From Amycolatopsis sp. DSM 110486 (GTDB taxonomy: Bacteria; Actinomycetota; Actinomycetes; Mycobacteriales; Pseudonocardiaceae): DNA of 64,000 nucleotides. Within the stretch, counting starts at the first letter, position 1, and every line of letters begins with the position of its first letter. Under the pieces are notes generated by a model, which saw nothing but the letters and a program-made list of their open reading frames with translations, was not told the DNA's origin and did no database searches. The stretch spans positions 10,409,001 to 10,473,000 of the forward strand of contig NZ_CP080519.1 in the NCBI RefSeq assembly GCF_019468465.1, in the 5' to 3' direction. Positions 21,801 to 32,984 of this stretch are shown here, one piece after another. Position numbers and translations under genes: made by a program.

Positions 21801-23025
21801 TCACGTCCGGCCGCGGCGTCTGGCGCGCGGCGGCCAGCAGCGCCACGGAGATCTGGTCGAGCGTCGGCTCCTGCGGCACCACCAGCCGGTACTGCGCGCC
21901 GGGCGCGATGCCGAGCAGGTCGGTGAAGCCGTCGCCCTGGGCGCCGGCGCGCTGCGCGTCGTGCGGCAGCGGGGCCATCACGCCGAAGTCGAGCAGCACC
22001 TCGCCGAGCGCGGGATCCTCGTTCTCCACAGACCCGAGCGGGTCGAGCCGGCCCGAGGAGTCGGCGGTGTAGGTGGGGATCAGCGGCATCGACGGCACGT
22101 CGAGGTAGCGCTGGCCGCCCTGCACGACCGTGGTCGGGCCGTAGTTGCGGACGTAGGTGTCGCCCGCGTCGGCCATGCCCTGGTCGGTGAGGTCACCGAG
22201 GGAGACGTTGGTGATGATCTCGCCGCTGCCCGGGAGCTTCCCGTGCAGCAGGCTGTACGCGCCGAGGGCGTTGGTGCCGCCCGCGTTGAGGTAGCTCTGC
22301 GCCGACGACGTCACGCCGTAGTTCGAGGGCAGGCCGGTCGGCGGCTTTTGGTGCGCCTGCGGCAGTTTCGCCGCTTTGACTGCCGGCTGGGGCAAGGGCA
22401 CGGGGCCGGTGGACATCGCCGAAACGCGACGGTCGGGCTGCGCGCTCACCACACCGGGCGTGGCGGCGAGCTTCTGCACGGCGGCATCGGTGTGCAAGCT
22501 GTCGGCCAGGTGCACGAGCACGGTCGTGGCCAGCGCGGGCACGTCGGTGGCGTCGGGGAAGACCGGTTCGACGGAGGTCGCGCCGACCGCGGACAGGGCC
22601 GCGTTGACGCCGTTGTCCGACGTCTTGGCCGCGCGGCGACCGGCCGCGAGCGGGGCGCCGGTCACGGCGGTGGACGCGGCGAGCTGCACGAGGACGTCAC
22701 TCGGCTGCTCGGGCGTGGCGCCCTGGGTGAAGGCGGCGCGCACGGCGTCGTCGGTCGGGGCCAGCGAGCCGAGGGCGGAAGTGCCCTGCGGCAGCGCGAG
22801 CACGGTCTTGCCGAGCGTTTTGCCGTGGGCGTCGGCGCGGGTCGCGGTGCCGTCGGGGGCGACGGTGATGGCGCCGCCGTCGGGCATCGCGACGTGTCTC
22901 GACGGTGGTGGCTGATCGGGCTCGGGTGCGGCGGTGGCCGGTGCGACGGCGAGACCGGTGAGGGTCACGGCTGCGGTGACAGCGGTCAGGACACGGCGAA
23001 ACGGGATCGTTCGGGCGCGGGGCAC
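18883..23025 (-). CDS. Large secreted serine peptidase, sedolisin/subtilisin fold
   Basis: This is a 1,380-residue exported protein. A signal peptide (about 1-33) is followed by a propeptide-like region (about 40-235), a peptidase domain (about 255-660) and some 700 residues of Ig-like and beta-propeller-like C-terminal sequence. The serine motif Asn-Gly-Gly-Thr-Ser-Ala-Ser-Ala-Pro (Ser581) is clear. No His-Gly-Thr-His subtilisin motif is present; instead Glu342-x-x-Leu-Asp346 has the Glu/Asp spacing of sedolisins (S53), and a Ser-Ser-Asn-Asp segment lies near 451-454. It probably cleaves proteins outside the cell. Annotation as generic S8 is possible. GTG start at 23025 with an AAAGGGAG ribosome-binding site. 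It is divergent from the TrmB/LuxR-type regulator. Confidence 0.82.
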   Translation of the reverse strand: MPRARTIPFRRVLTAVTAAVTLTGLAVAPATAAPEPDQPPPSRHVAMPDGGAITVAPDGTATRADAHGKTLGKTVLALPQGTSALGSLAPTDDAVRAAFTQGATPEQPSDVLVQLAASTAVTGAPLAAGRRAAKTSDNGVNAALSAVGATSVEPVFPDATDVPALATTVLVHLADSLHTDAAVQKLAATPGVVSAQPDRRVSAMSTGPVPLPQPAVKAAKLPQAHQKPPTGLPSNYGVTSSAQSYLNAGGTNALGAYSLLHGKLPGSGEIITNVSLGDLTDQGMADAGDTYVRNYGPTTVVQGGQRYLDVPSMPLIPTYTADSSGRLDPLGSVENEDPALGEVLLDFGVMAPLPHDAQRAGAQGDGFTDLLGIAPGAQYRLVVPQEPTLDQISVALLAAARQTPRPDVITASLGVGTDSAGFPGRYLEDDPVAQAVISTIVKQYHIVVTISSNDGTRLYTPAAVGPDGGSTPTDVTKDARDTTDIADDQFSTTPTKVVDSGAIAVGGTTLDDTLAVPQQAGGAAAHNPTFATTRTDGAGNFSSGFGTRVDVSAPSDGILVVEHTQRGGAQDVTPVLNGGTSASAPMTAAAAAVVLQAAKLAGRSLSPADVRSVLQHTARPVASPPQMDRPVTVGPQIDVTAAVQSVLGDRRGDPAITRVSVAHRVTVGGLGGSFTENADGGRIDLDTGGTGEGLVGPVTVGADVVGAPANATYAVKIHGHEFTSAVPAVRLSPKEILAAAGLPVVSTEDRSVPVTFEVRSGHRVVASAAQTLTLGPTDGTYAEALAPVAPATVAVGKDVRVHYDLTGVRNLSNPQVVVSTLGHWNPVSAPLFGTGFVAPITATSGDVVVPASAFAGGAGIYGIGIVQRSVTGTAGDPTYGEFAAIRVGGAAQRPDAPILTAGGTSGHFAEITRAAPAFSLGYDVRGVPGATGAAVEVSAPAPTLYNSLNTVTNANGDRRDQGGPSAGSVAYQQLPARNGVAKLDAVKLGLGGSVAYDVRVLATDSHGKVLGQASPTSFLAVDDGYAPGNTVVTSFAAAAQGMSYAALRTPGGGESVQEYDAVKGTYGRVLTSDASGDGGYQVLGADASAHRLALLHFTNAGWTLETYDTTSLQRVASVTADGYSVQGGRVDATRHRVAILAKRTADNTDFVLPLTLADGALGTPLLADPPGAVAGAFKMIELDQATGLVYLARTGGGPICFGGGAASMASVDLDSGATTLSGAGSICANAMAYDDGANKLYQLVYRSVSLNIVGTTSLGSIAGDTLTAGDSYTVRQQQAAFLAVDGVHHLGLVAFRTPPVISQFGKVGGVITDNNATSQLAVIDLATGKQLSVVSGLNFVSGPFGGEYNSLTERSVQLDPATRTGWVPSYDGRQLQQFRY

Positions 23026-23136
23026 CTGGCTCCCTTTCGGGTCGGGGGGACGGGGAGTTCACAGGGTCGTTGGCGGGGAAACACTGTGCGGTCGGCCAGT
23101 GATCGGATCAATTTCCCAGCCGTGGCAGCGGTGGCG

Positions 23137-23142
23137 CAAGAT
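23137..23142 (+). promoter_or_regulatory. -10-like box CAAGAT for a probable leaderless regulator
   Basis: CAAGAT keeps the key A and final T of the -10 consensus and lies 7 bases before the ATG at 23150, which lacks a ribosome-binding site. Confidence 0.35.
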
Positions 23143-23149
23143 AGCCACC

Positions 23150-24160
23150 ATGACCAATAGTCGCCAGGTGGCGGGTTCCCGCCAGCAGCTGCGGGACCTC
23201 GACGCGCTCGGCGTCCCGGCCACCGACGCGCGTGTCTACACGGCACTGCTCGGCCATCCGCGCACTCGGGCCGTGGACCTGGTGGAACAATGCGGACTTT
23301 CCGCCCAGCAGGTGGCGCGGGCGCTCTCGCGGCTCACCGCGAGCGGCATGGCGAGCCGGGTGCCCGGGCGCCCCCCGCGCTACCTCGCCGCGGCCCCCGA
23401 CATCGCACTGGGTGCGCTCGCGGCCGAACGCGCGGCCGAGCTGCGCAGCGCCCGCGCGGCCATCGAGGACCTCATGGCCGTGCACCGCGAAGCCAGCCGG
23501 TTCACCCACCCCGCCGAGCTCGTCGAGGTCGTGACCGGCGCGGAGAACATCGACGTCCGCGTGCGACGGCTGCAGGACGAGGCCCGCACGCAGATCCGCG
23601 GGTTCGACCGGCCGCCGTACGTCAGCGTGCCCGGGGAGAACCTCGACCTGGAACGGCAGCGGCTCAAGGCCGGCATCGTCTTCCGCGTGATCTACGACCG
23701 CGAGGCGATCGCCTTCCCCGGCCGGCTGCAGAACGACATCCTCGTCAGCGGCACCCACGGCGAACGCTCGCGCGTGCGCCCGCAGCTGCCGATCAAGATG
23801 GTGATGGCGGACGAGGAGGTCGCGGTGATCCCGATCAGCTCGTCACCGCACGTCGTGGACGCGGCCTACATCATCCACGCCTCGGCCCTGCTCGACGCGC
23901 TCGTCACGCTGTTCGAAGCGGAGTGGGACCGCGCCGTGCCGATGGGCGAGGCCTTCACCGACCCGGCCCCGGATCGCGATCCCGAAACGACGACACTGCT
24001 CACCTTGCTCGCCGCCGGTCAGACCGACGCCGGCATCGGCCGCGCCCTCGGCTGGAGCCCCCGCACCACGCAGCGGCGGGTGCAGCGGCTGATGACCGAG
24101 CTCAACGCCACGACCCGGTTCCAGGCCGGCATGAACGCGAAAGCTCGCGGCTGGCTTTAG
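23150..24160 (+). CDS. TrmB-like/LuxR-type helix-turn-helix transcriptional regulator
   Basis: This 336-residue protein has an N-terminal TrmB-like winged helix (about 15-75, with Ala-Arg-Val-Tyr-Thr-Ala-Leu-Leu and Gly-Arg-Pro-Pro-Arg-Tyr). A middle sensor region of about 180 residues follows. A C-terminal LuxR-type helix-turn-helix (about 275-330, with Leu-Ala-Ala-Gly-Gln-Thr-Asp and Ala-Leu-Gly-Trp-Ser-Pro-Arg-Thr-Thr-Gln-Arg-Arg) completes it. This two-HTH layout is common in actinobacteria. It is encoded divergently from the large secreted protease, its most likely target. The ATG at 23150 was chosen because the N-terminal HTH starts soon after; upstream in-frame sequence shows no family resemblance. 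Confidence 0.82.
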   Translation: MTNSRQVAGSRQQLRDLDALGVPATDARVYTALLGHPRTRAVDLVEQCGLSAQQVARALSRLTASGMASRVPGRPPRYLAAAPDIALGALAAERAAELRSARAAIEDLMAVHREASRFTHPAELVEVVTGAENIDVRVRRLQDEARTQIRGFDRPPYVSVPGENLDLERQRLKAGIVFRVIYDREAIAFPGRLQNDILVSGTHGERSRVRPQLPIKMVMADEEVAVIPISSSPHVVDAAYIIHASALLDALVTLFEAEWDRAVPMGEAFTDPAPDRDPETTTLLTLLAAGQTDAGIGRALGWSPRTTQRRVQRLMTELNATTRFQAGMNAKARGWL

Positions 24161-24194
24161 GTCCAGAGAACCGCGGACGTGGTTCCGGCCCGAG

Positions 24195-24230
24195 CCGGGG
24201 TTTCCTGCCGCCGCAACGGAAAACCCCGGC
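24195..24230 (+). terminator. Terminator after the TrmB/LuxR-type gene
   Basis: CCGGGGTTTCC (24195-24205) pairs with the GGAAAACCCCGG arm around 24218-24229 with one bulge. It lies 35 bases after the stop. The remaining gap to the glucanase gene (to 24413) shows nothing else. Confidence 0.6.
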
Positions 24231-24413
24231 CCGGGCCAGGTCTGATCACCCCGGGCGGCCGGGTTTCCGGAGCTTCGCCCGGCTCGCCGCAAGTCGAGCC
24301 GGGCGAAGCCGCGGAGATCCGCGCCCGCCTGATCTCCGCCCGCCGCCGCGGCCCGAATTCGCGGAGGCGTCCGGTGGCGTGAACCGCCCGGGTGAAACGT
24401 CCGAAGTGGACGC

Positions 24414-25241
24414 TCAGGTCACGTGCACGTAGTCGACCACGAGCTGCTGCGGGAACTGCGTGCCACCGTCCGGGTCACCGGGCCAGTCGCCGCCCACGGC
24501 GAGATTGAGGATCAGGAAGAACGGGTGGTCGTAGACCCACTTGTTGCCGTTCAGGTCGGCCGGCGTGCGCGTCTCGTAGGCGTTGCCGTCCACCGACCAC
24601 ACGATCTTGTTCGTGGACCAGTCCACCGCGTAGGTGTGGAAGTCGTCGGAGAAGTTCGGCCCGTTGTAGGCCGCGCCGATGCCGTTGGCGCCGGAGTAGC
24701 CCGGGCCGTGGATCGTGCCGTGCACGGTGTTCGGCTCCTTGCCGATGTTCTCCATGACGTCGATCTCGCCGTCCGTCGGCCAGTTGCCGCCGCCGAGCAT
24801 CCAGAAGGCGGGCCACATGCCCTGCCCGCGCGGGAGCTTCATGCGGACCTCGACGTGGCCGGAGCTCGTGGAGAACTTGCCGGACGTGTTGAGCCGCGCC
24901 GAGGTGTACTCGCACGGGCCGTACCAGCAGTTGTTGCCCGAACTCTCCTTCTTCGCCGTGATCACCAGGTGACCCTGACCGTCGAGCGCCGCGTTGGCCG
25001 CACCGGAGGTGTACCACTCGCGCTCGTGGTTGTTCACGTTGTCGCCGGTCTCGTAGTTCCACTTCGAGCCGTCGGCCGGGCTGCCCGCGGGCCCGTCGAA
25101 GTCGTCGGTGAACGCGGCGGCCGGGCTCGCCGGAGCCGCGTTGCCGGCCGGTGTCGCCGTGAGCGTCACGGCGCCGGCCACCGCCAATGCCGCCGGAATC
25201 GCCAGCAGCCGCCACCGGGCAGACGTCTTCAGAGACTTCAT
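24414..25241 (-). CDS. Secreted endo-beta-1,3-glucanase (laminarinase), family GH16
   Basis: This is a 275-residue exported hydrolase: a signal peptide (about 1-36, ending near Ala-Gly-Asn-Ala-Ala) and a single GH16 jelly-roll domain with no extra binding module. The catalytic Glu-Ile-Asp-Val-Met-Glu is complete, with Glu159 as nucleophile, Asp161 and Glu164 as acid/base. It fits bacterial laminarinases that cut beta-1,3-glucans of fungi and algae. The ATG at 25241 is preferred over the one at 25250 because the GAGGG ribosome-binding site touches the first ATG but lies about 8 bases from the second. A perfect 9-bp-arm inverted repeat (25292-25312) lies in the promoter. Confidence 0.92.
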   Translation of the reverse strand: MKSLKTSARWRLLAIPAALAVAGAVTLTATPAGNAAPASPAAAFTDDFDGPAGSPADGSKWNYETGDNVNNHEREWYTSGAANAALDGQGHLVITAKKESSGNNCWYGPCEYTSARLNTSGKFSTSSGHVEVRMKLPRGQGMWPAFWMLGGGNWPTDGEIDVMENIGKEPNTVHGTIHGPGYSGANGIGAAYNGPNFSDDFHTYAVDWSTNKIVWSVDGNAYETRTPADLNGNKWVYDHPFFLILNLAVGGDWPGDPDGGTQFPQQLVVDYVHVT

Positions 25242-25291
25242 CGTCGTCATCCCTCGTCACTCGAGGGGCGGCCTGGCGGCGCCACCCCGGG

Positions 25292-25312
25292 TTTGTTGTG
25301 GATCACAACAAA
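25292..25312. promoter_or_regulatory. Operator-like inverted repeat upstream of the glucanase gene
   Basis: TTTGTTGTG (25292-25300) and CACAACAAA (25304-25312) are perfect inverted copies around GAT. AT-rich 9-bp arms are unusual here and suggest a dedicated repressor, which is not encoded beside the gene. Confidence 0.6.
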
Positions 25313-25372
25313 GCTAACCCGACCGGTTGTTCACCGGCAAGGATTAACGTGAGGAATTTTCCGACAGCATCA

Positions 25373-27598
25373 CTAGGCGGTAACCGTGGCCTCCTCCAAC
25401 AGCCACAGGACACCGTTCGGCGGCAGCTGCAGCACCGCCGACGCCGGCAGGCCGTGCCACGGCTTGGCGACCGCCTCGACCGCGCCCAGGTTGCCGACCC
25501 CGGACCCGCCGTAGACCTCGGCGTCGGTGTTCAGCAGCTCGGTCCAGCGCCCGGCGGCGGGCAGGCCCACGCGGTAGTCGTGGTGCGGCACTCCCGCGAA
25601 GTTCGCGATGCACGCCAGCCGCGAGCCGTCGGAGCCGATGCGCAGGTAGCTCAGAACGTTGCCGGCCGAGTCGTTGGCGTCGATCCACTGGAAACCCTCC
25701 GGCCGCACGTCACCGCTGAAGAGCGCGGCCGTGGACCGGTAGATGTCGTTGAGCCGGCGCAGCAGGTCCTGCACCCCGCGGTGCAGCGGCTGCTCCAGCA
25801 GGTGCCAGTCGAGCGAGCGCGACTCCGACCACTCCCGCGGCTGCCCGAACTCGCCGCCCATGAACAGCAGCTGCTTGCCCGGGTGGGCCCACATGAAGGC
25901 CAGCAGCGAACGCAGGCCCGCCGCCTTGTTCCAGTCGTCGCCCGGCATGCGCTGCCACAGGGAACCCTTGCCGTGCACCACTTCGTCGTGCGAGAGCGGC
26001 AGCACGAAGTTCTCGCTCCACGCGTAGACGAGTGAGAACGTCATCTCGTTGTGGTGGTACGCGCGGTGGATCGGCTCGTGGCCGAGGTAGCGCAGCGTGT
26101 CGTGCATCCAGCCCATGTTCCACTTGAAGCCGAAGCCGAGCCCGCCGAGGTGCGTCGGCCGCGTGACGCCCGGCCACGCCGTGGACTCCTCGGCCACCAT
26201 CACCACACCCGGGTGTCGCCTGTAGACGGTCGCGTTCAGCTCCTGCAGGAACCGCACGGCGTCGAGGTTTTCGCGGCCGCCGTACTCGTTGGGCAGCCAC
26301 TCGCCGTCCTTGCGCGAGTAGTCGAGGTAGAGCATCGACGCGACGGCGTCCACGCGCAGGCCGTCGAGGTGGAACTCCTCCAGCCAGTACAGCGCGTTGG
26401 CCACGAGGAAGTTGCGCACCTCGTTGCGGCCGAAGTTGAACACGAGCGTGCCCCAGTCGGGCTGCTCGCCTCGGCGCGGGTCCTCGTGCTCGTAGAGCGG
26501 GCTGCCGTCGAAGCGCGCGAGCGCCCAGATGTCGCGCGGGAAGTGTGCGGGCACCCAGTCCACGAGCACGCCGATCCCCCGCTGGTGCAGGTGGTCCACG
26601 AGGTAGCGGAAGTCGTCGGGCGAGCCGAACCGCGAGGTCGGCGCGTAGTACGAGGTGACCTGGTAGCCCCACGAACCGCCGAAGGGGTGCTCCGCCACGG
26701 GCAGGAACTCGACGTGGGTGAAGCCGGTGTCGCTCACGTAGTCGGCGAGCTGGTCGGCCAGCTCGCGGTAGTTCAGCCCGGGCCGCCACGAGCCGAGGTG
26801 GACCTCGTAGACGCTCATCGGGGCGTCGGCCCAGTTCGTCGCCTCGCGCCGCGCGGTCCACTCGTCGTCGGCCCAGGTGTAGGCCGACTTCGTGACCTTC
26901 GACGCGGTCGCGGGCGGCACCTCGGTGGCGAACGCCATCGGGTCGGCCTTCTCGTGCCAGTGCCCGTCGGCGCTGAGGATCCGGAACTTGTAGCAGGAGC
27001 CGACCGGCACGTCGGGCACGAACAGCTCCCACACGCCCGACGAGCCGAGCGAGCGCATCGCGTGCCCGCGGCCCTCCCAGCCGTTGAAGTCGCCGATCAC
27101 CCGCACGCCACGCGCGGTCGGCGCCCACACCGCGAACGACACGCCTCCGACCGCGCCGTGGGGCGTGTCGTAGTCGCGCACGTGAGCGCCGAGGACGTCC
27201 CACAGCCGTTCGTGCCGGCCTTCGCCGATGAGGTGCAGGTCGAGCTCGCCGACGGTGGGCAGCCAGCGGTACGGGTCGTCGGTGACCACGGTGTGCCCGT
27301 CGTAGTCGACCTCGAGGCGGTAGTCGCCCGGGTGCTCGGGCAGCGGGGCCGCGAACAACGCGTCGGCCACGCGCTCCAGCGGGAACCGCCGGTCTCCCGC
27401 CAGCACGGAGACGGACTTCGCCCCCGGCACCAAGGCGCGCGCCACGACGGTGCCGGGGCTCGTGCTGCCGATGCCCACCGTGCCTTGGGCGTGCACGCCG
27501 AGCACCGAGTGCGGGTCGTGGTGCGAGCCGGCCAGCAGCCGGTCGATGTCCTGCGGGGACGGAGCCGCCGCGGGCAGATCCCTGGAAACCGCGTTCAC
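25373..27598 (-). CDS. glgB: 1,4-alpha-glucan branching enzyme
   Basis: This is a 741-residue GH13 enzyme that cuts alpha-1,4 chains and rejoins them as alpha-1,6 branches in glycogen. It has an N-terminal beta-sandwich/CBM48 region (about 1-220), with the [11 protein letters not shown]-x-His-x-Asp-Pro-His start typical of the family. The catalytic barrel shows [10 protein letters not shown] (nucleophile Asp), Val-Ala-Glu-Glu-Ser-Thr (acid/base Glu) and Pro-Leu-Ser-His-Asp-Glu-Val-Val. The GTG at 27598 was chosen because it lies 4 bases after the maltokinase stop with GGAGG 11 bases upstream; an in-frame ATG at 27718 would overlap that gene by over 100 bases. It is the last gene of glgE-treS-mak-glgB. 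Confidence 0.96.
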   Translation of the reverse strand: MNAVSRDLPAAAPSPQDIDRLLAGSHHDPHSVLGVHAQGTVGIGSTSPGTVVARALVPGAKSVSVLAGDRRFPLERVADALFAAPLPEHPGDYRLEVDYDGHTVVTDDPYRWLPTVGELDLHLIGEGRHERLWDVLGAHVRDYDTPHGAVGGVSFAVWAPTARGVRVIGDFNGWEGRGHAMRSLGSSGVWELFVPDVPVGSCYKFRILSADGHWHEKADPMAFATEVPPATASKVTKSAYTWADDEWTARREATNWADAPMSVYEVHLGSWRPGLNYRELADQLADYVSDTGFTHVEFLPVAEHPFGGSWGYQVTSYYAPTSRFGSPDDFRYLVDHLHQRGIGVLVDWVPAHFPRDIWALARFDGSPLYEHEDPRRGEQPDWGTLVFNFGRNEVRNFLVANALYWLEEFHLDGLRVDAVASMLYLDYSRKDGEWLPNEYGGRENLDAVRFLQELNATVYRRHPGVVMVAEESTAWPGVTRPTHLGGLGFGFKWNMGWMHDTLRYLGHEPIHRAYHHNEMTFSLVYAWSENFVLPLSHDEVVHGKGSLWQRMPGDDWNKAAGLRSLLAFMWAHPGKQLLFMGGEFGQPREWSESRSLDWHLLEQPLHRGVQDLLRRLNDIYRSTAALFSGDVRPEGFQWIDANDSAGNVLSYLRIGSDGSRLACIANFAGVPHHDYRVGLPAAGRWTELLNTDAEVYGGSGVGNLGAVEAVAKPWHGLPASAVLQLPPNGVLWLLEEATVTA

Positions 27599-27602
27599 GT
27601 CT

Positions 27603-29000
27603 TCACACACCTCCGTGGGCGATGCGGGCGATCGCCGCCATGGGCACGGCCAGCCAGTCGGGCCGGTTCGCGTGCTCGTAGGCCACTTCGTACACCGCTT
27701 TGTCGAGTTCGAACGCACGAAGCAGCTCTCCGTGCTCGCGCGGGTCGCCGATCGGGCCCGCGGCCCCGGCGTACCCGTCGCAAAAAGCCGTGCGGTTGCG
27801 GAGCGCCCACTCGAGCGCGCGCTCCGTCGTGGCCGGGTCTTCCGGCTGCCCGACCAGCAGCTGCCGGGCCGCGTAGTCGAACGAGCGCAGCATGCCCGCG
27901 ACGTCGCGCAGCGGCGAGCGCAGCGCGTGCCGCTCCTCCAGCGGCGCGGCCGGCTCGCCCTCGAAGTCGAGCAGCAGCCAGCCGCCGACCGTGCGCAGCA
28001 CCTGGCCCAGGTGCAGGTCGCCGTGGATGTACTGCATCGAGATCTCCGGCCGGCCCGGTGGCAGCTCGTGCAGCGCGGCGAACACCTTGTGCAGTGCGGG
28101 TGCGTGCTCGGCCAGCTCCGGGACGTCGCGCGCGACGCGGTCGAGCCGCTCGGTCATGCCCGCCACCGTGCGGGCGAGCTCGGACTCGTCCACCGGGTGC
28201 GCGCCCAGCGCCGCCGCGAGGTCGGTGTGCACGTGCGCCACCGCCGCGCCGAGGCGCTCGGCTTCGCCGGCGAAGTCGCCGCCGACCTCGTCCGGGCGCA
28301 GCTCCGGCTCGGCCATCAGGTCGCGCACGCTCGTGGTGGCCATGGCCCAGCCGTCGACGGCGTCGGGCAGGAACACCTGCAGCATCGCGATCGTCGCCGG
28401 CTCACCGGCGAGCTCGCCGGTGATCGAGCCGACGACCTCGGCGATGTGCTCGCAGCCCGCCTTCTGCAGCGCGCGGTGCAGCAGCAGGTCCTTGTTCGTC
28501 CCGGGGCTGAGCTTGCGGAACAGCTTGAGGATGTACTGCCCGCCGTACACCAGCGACGTGTTGCTCTGCTCGGAGGTGATGGGCCGCGCGCGCAGCCCGC
28601 CGGTCAGCTGCGCGCCGGGCTCGTGCTCGAACACCAGTGGGCCGACGCGGTCGCCGGCAACGATGTGGTCGAGCAGCACCGCGGTGAGGTCCGCGTCGCC
28701 GCTCGCCTCGTAGAAGTTGAGGCCGCCATCGGCGCCGAGCCACGCCGACGACGAGATCTCCGGCGGGTGCGAGCGGCGCCCGACCAGCAGCTGGTAGGGC
28801 TCGGACCGCTCGCCCTGCACCACCTCGACGACCACGTGCAGCAGCTGCGGGTCGCCTTCGACCAACTCGGTGGACGCGAGCGCGCGGACGGCCGTGATCG
28901 GCCGGTCCTTGCCCGCGAACCACCGCTGCGCCGGAAGCCAGGCCGGCAGCTCGGCGACGAGCTGCTCCACCAGGTGCCCGTGGTCGGTCAAGGCACTCAC
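27603..29000 (-). CDS. mak: Maltokinase
   Basis: This 465-residue cytosolic kinase phosphorylates maltose with ATP to maltose-1-phosphate, the GlgE substrate (also called Pep2). The start [14 protein letters not shown] is characteristic of actinobacterial maltokinases. The aminoglycoside-phosphotransferase-like C-lobe has [10 protein letters not shown] (catalytic Asp) and Leu-Leu-Leu-Asp-Phe-Glu-Gly-Glu-Pro (metal-binding Asp). Its ATG overlaps the TreS stop (ATGA, 28997-29000), and only 4 bases separate it from glgB, so all three are translationally linked. In some actinobacteria TreS and Mak are fused; here they are separate. Confidence 0.95.
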   Translation of the reverse strand: MSALTDHGHLVEQLVAELPAWLPAQRWFAGKDRPITAVRALASTELVEGDPQLLHVVVEVVQGERSEPYQLLVGRRSHPPEISSSAWLGADGGLNFYEASGDADLTAVLLDHIVAGDRVGPLVFEHEPGAQLTGGLRARPITSEQSNTSLVYGGQYILKLFRKLSPGTNKDLLLHRALQKAGCEHIAEVVGSITGELAGEPATIAMLQVFLPDAVDGWAMATTSVRDLMAEPELRPDEVGGDFAGEAERLGAAVAHVHTDLAAALGAHPVDESELARTVAGMTERLDRVARDVPELAEHAPALHKVFAALHELPPGRPEISMQYIHGDLHLGQVLRTVGGWLLLDFEGEPAAPLEERHALRSPLRDVAGMLRSFDYAARQLLVGQPEDPATTERALEWALRNRTAFCDGYAGAAGPIGDPREHGELLRAFELDKAVYEVAYEHANRPDWLAVPMAAIARIAHGGV

Positions 29001-30805
29001 CTCATTTCGCCTTCGGCTTCCCGCTCGAGGAGCTGGAACCAGTAGAACCCGTGACCGGGCAGCGTGAGCAGGTACGGCAGTTCACCGACCTCCGGGAATC
29101 GCACCCCGCCGGTGAGCTCCACCGGCACGGACCCGCGGTGACCGGACAGGTCGAGCTCCACCGGCTGCGGGAACCGCGACAGGTTGTTCACGCACAACAC
29201 CACGTCCATGCACCCGTCGGGGCGACGCCACTCGCGCTTGTACGCCAGCACGCTCGGGTTGGACCCGCCGAGGTCCACGAAGTCGCCCTCGGCGAACGCG
29301 TGGTGCTGCTTGCGCACCTCGATCATCCGCCGTGTCCAGTTCAGCAGCGAGGACGCGTTGTTCGACTGGGCCTCGACATTGACGGCCTGATGGCCGTAGA
29401 CCGGGTCCATGATCACCGGCAGGTAGATGCGGCCGGGGTCGCACGAGGAGAAGCCGGCGTTGCGGTCCGGGGTCCACTGCATCGGCGTGCGGACCGCGTC
29501 GCGGTCGCCGAGCCAGATGTTGTCTCCCATACCGATCTCGTCACCGTAGTACAGAACGGGCGAGCCCGGCAGCGACAGCAGCATCGCCGTGAACAGCTCC
29601 TGCTGGTTGCGGTCGTTGTCCAGCAGCGGCGCCAGGCGCCTGCGGATGCCGATGTTGGCCTTCATCCGCGGGTCCTTGGCGTACTCGGAGTACATGTAGT
29701 CGCGCTCTTCGTCCGACACCATCTCGAGCGTGAGCTCGTCGTGGTTGCGCAGGAAGATGCCCCACTGCGTGCCGCTCGGGATCTGCGGGGTCTGCAGCAG
29801 GATCTCCGAGATCGGGAACCGCGACTCGCGCCGCACGGCCATGAAGATGCGCGGCATCAGCGGGAAGTGGAACGCCATGTGGCACTCGTCGCCACCGACC
29901 GCCTGGTCGCCGAAGTACTCGACCACGTCCGAGGGCCACTGGTTCGCCTCGGCCAGCAGGATCCGGCCGGGGAACTCGTCGTCGACGACCTTGCGGCAGT
30001 GCTTGAGGAACTCGTGCGTGCGCGGCAGGTTCTCGCAGTTGGTGCCCTCCTGCTCGAACAGGTACGGCACGGCGTCGAGCCGGAACCCGTCGATGCCGAG
30101 GTCGAGCCAGAACCGCAGCACGTCGATCATCGCTTCCTGCACGGCCGGGTTCTCGTAGTTGAGATCCGGCTGGTGGCTGAAGAAGCGGTGCCAGTAGAAC
30201 TGGCCGCGCACCGGGTCGTAGGTCCAGTTCGACGTCTCGGTGTCGACGAAGATGATGCGCGCGTCGGCGTAGCGCGAGTCGTCGTCGCTCCACACGTAGT
30301 AGTCGCCGTACGGGCCGTCCGGGTCCGAACGCGACTGCTGGAACCACGGGTGCGCGTCGGAGGTGTGGTTCAGCACCAGGTCGGTGATGACCCGGATGCC
30401 GCGCTTGTGCGCTTCGCCGAGCAGGTACACGAAGTCCTCGACGGTGCCGAACTCCGGCAGCACCGAGCGGAAGTCGCTGATGTCGTAACCGCCGTCGCGC
30501 AGCGGCGAAGCGTAGAACGGCGGCAGCCACAGGCAGTCGACGCCGAGCCACTCCAGGTAGTCCAGCCGGCTCGCGAGGCCGCGCAGGTCGCCCGTGCCGT
30601 CCCCGTTCGAGTCGGTGAAGGCGCGCACGAGCACCTCGTAGAACACGGCGCCCTTGAACCAGTGCGGGTCGCGCGGCGCCGCTTCGGCGTGTGCGAACTC
30701 GTCGGCCTGCGGTTCCACGAGCAGGCCCTCGGCGGTCATCGCCTCACCCGTGTGCGGAACACCGTCCAGGCCCAGAGCTGCGTCGGGCCGGCTCTCGTCG
30801 TCCAT
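28997..30805 (-). CDS. treS: Trehalose synthase/maltose alpha-D-glucosyltransferase
   Basis: This 602-residue GH13 enzyme interconverts trehalose and maltose. The family start [12 protein letters not shown] and Gly-Asp-Gly-Thr-Gly-Asp-Leu-Arg-Gly are present. The nucleophile is in [10 protein letters not shown], the acid/base in Leu-Leu-Ala-Glu-Ala-Asn-Gln-Trp, and the third acid in Leu-Arg-Asn-His-Asp-Glu. The ATG at 30805 has an AGGTGGAG ribosome-binding site; a longer in-frame start at 30883 is not needed for the fold. With Mak and GlgE it feeds trehalose into alpha-glucan. A 16-bp inverted repeat separates it from glgE upstream. Confidence 0.95.
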   Translation of the reverse strand: MDDESRPDAALGLDGVPHTGEAMTAEGLLVEPQADEFAHAEAAPRDPHWFKGAVFYEVLVRAFTDSNGDGTGDLRGLASRLDYLEWLGVDCLWLPPFYASPLRDGGYDISDFRSVLPEFGTVEDFVYLLGEAHKRGIRVITDLVLNHTSDAHPWFQQSRSDPDGPYGDYYVWSDDDSRYADARIIFVDTETSNWTYDPVRGQFYWHRFFSHQPDLNYENPAVQEAMIDVLRFWLDLGIDGFRLDAVPYLFEQEGTNCENLPRTHEFLKHCRKVVDDEFPGRILLAEANQWPSDVVEYFGDQAVGGDECHMAFHFPLMPRIFMAVRRESRFPISEILLQTPQIPSGTQWGIFLRNHDELTLEMVSDEERDYMYSEYAKDPRMKANIGIRRRLAPLLDNDRNQQELFTAMLLSLPGSPVLYYGDEIGMGDNIWLGDRDAVRTPMQWTPDRNAGFSSCDPGRIYLPVIMDPVYGHQAVNVEAQSNNASSLLNWTRRMIEVRKQHHAFAEGDFVDLGGSNPSVLAYKREWRRPDGCMDVVLCVNNLSRFPQPVELDLSGHRGSVPVELTGGVRFPEVGELPYLLTLPGHGFYWFQLLEREAEGEMR

Positions 30806-30901
30806 CAAACTCCACCTCGTCCCGCGTTCCGGCGGTACGTTCGATCGTCCCTGCCGCGTGCCGTGCGTGCAGGGTGGCTGCAAAAAATCGTTCAGGGCCC
30901 C

Positions 30902-30993
30902 GTTCCCGATCCGACCAAAAGTAGGCGGGCACCCAACTGAGCGTTACTGCGTGTGGCAACCGTTCCCGCCGTGGCTGTGGTCGGATCGGGAAC
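30902..30993. promoter_or_regulatory. Long perfect inverted repeat between glgE and treS
   Basis: GTTCCCGATCCGACCA (30902-30917) and its exact complement TGGTCGGATCGGGAAC (30978-30993) enclose 60 bases that can themselves pair (GGCGGG at 30924-30929 with CCCGCC at 30965-30970). On the minus strand a T6 run (30882-30887) follows 14 bases later. It may be a terminator, an attenuator or a structured leader of treS. Confidence 0.65.
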
Positions 30994-31004
30994 CAGAAGC
31001 ACGG

Positions 31005-32984
<1,980 letters not shown>

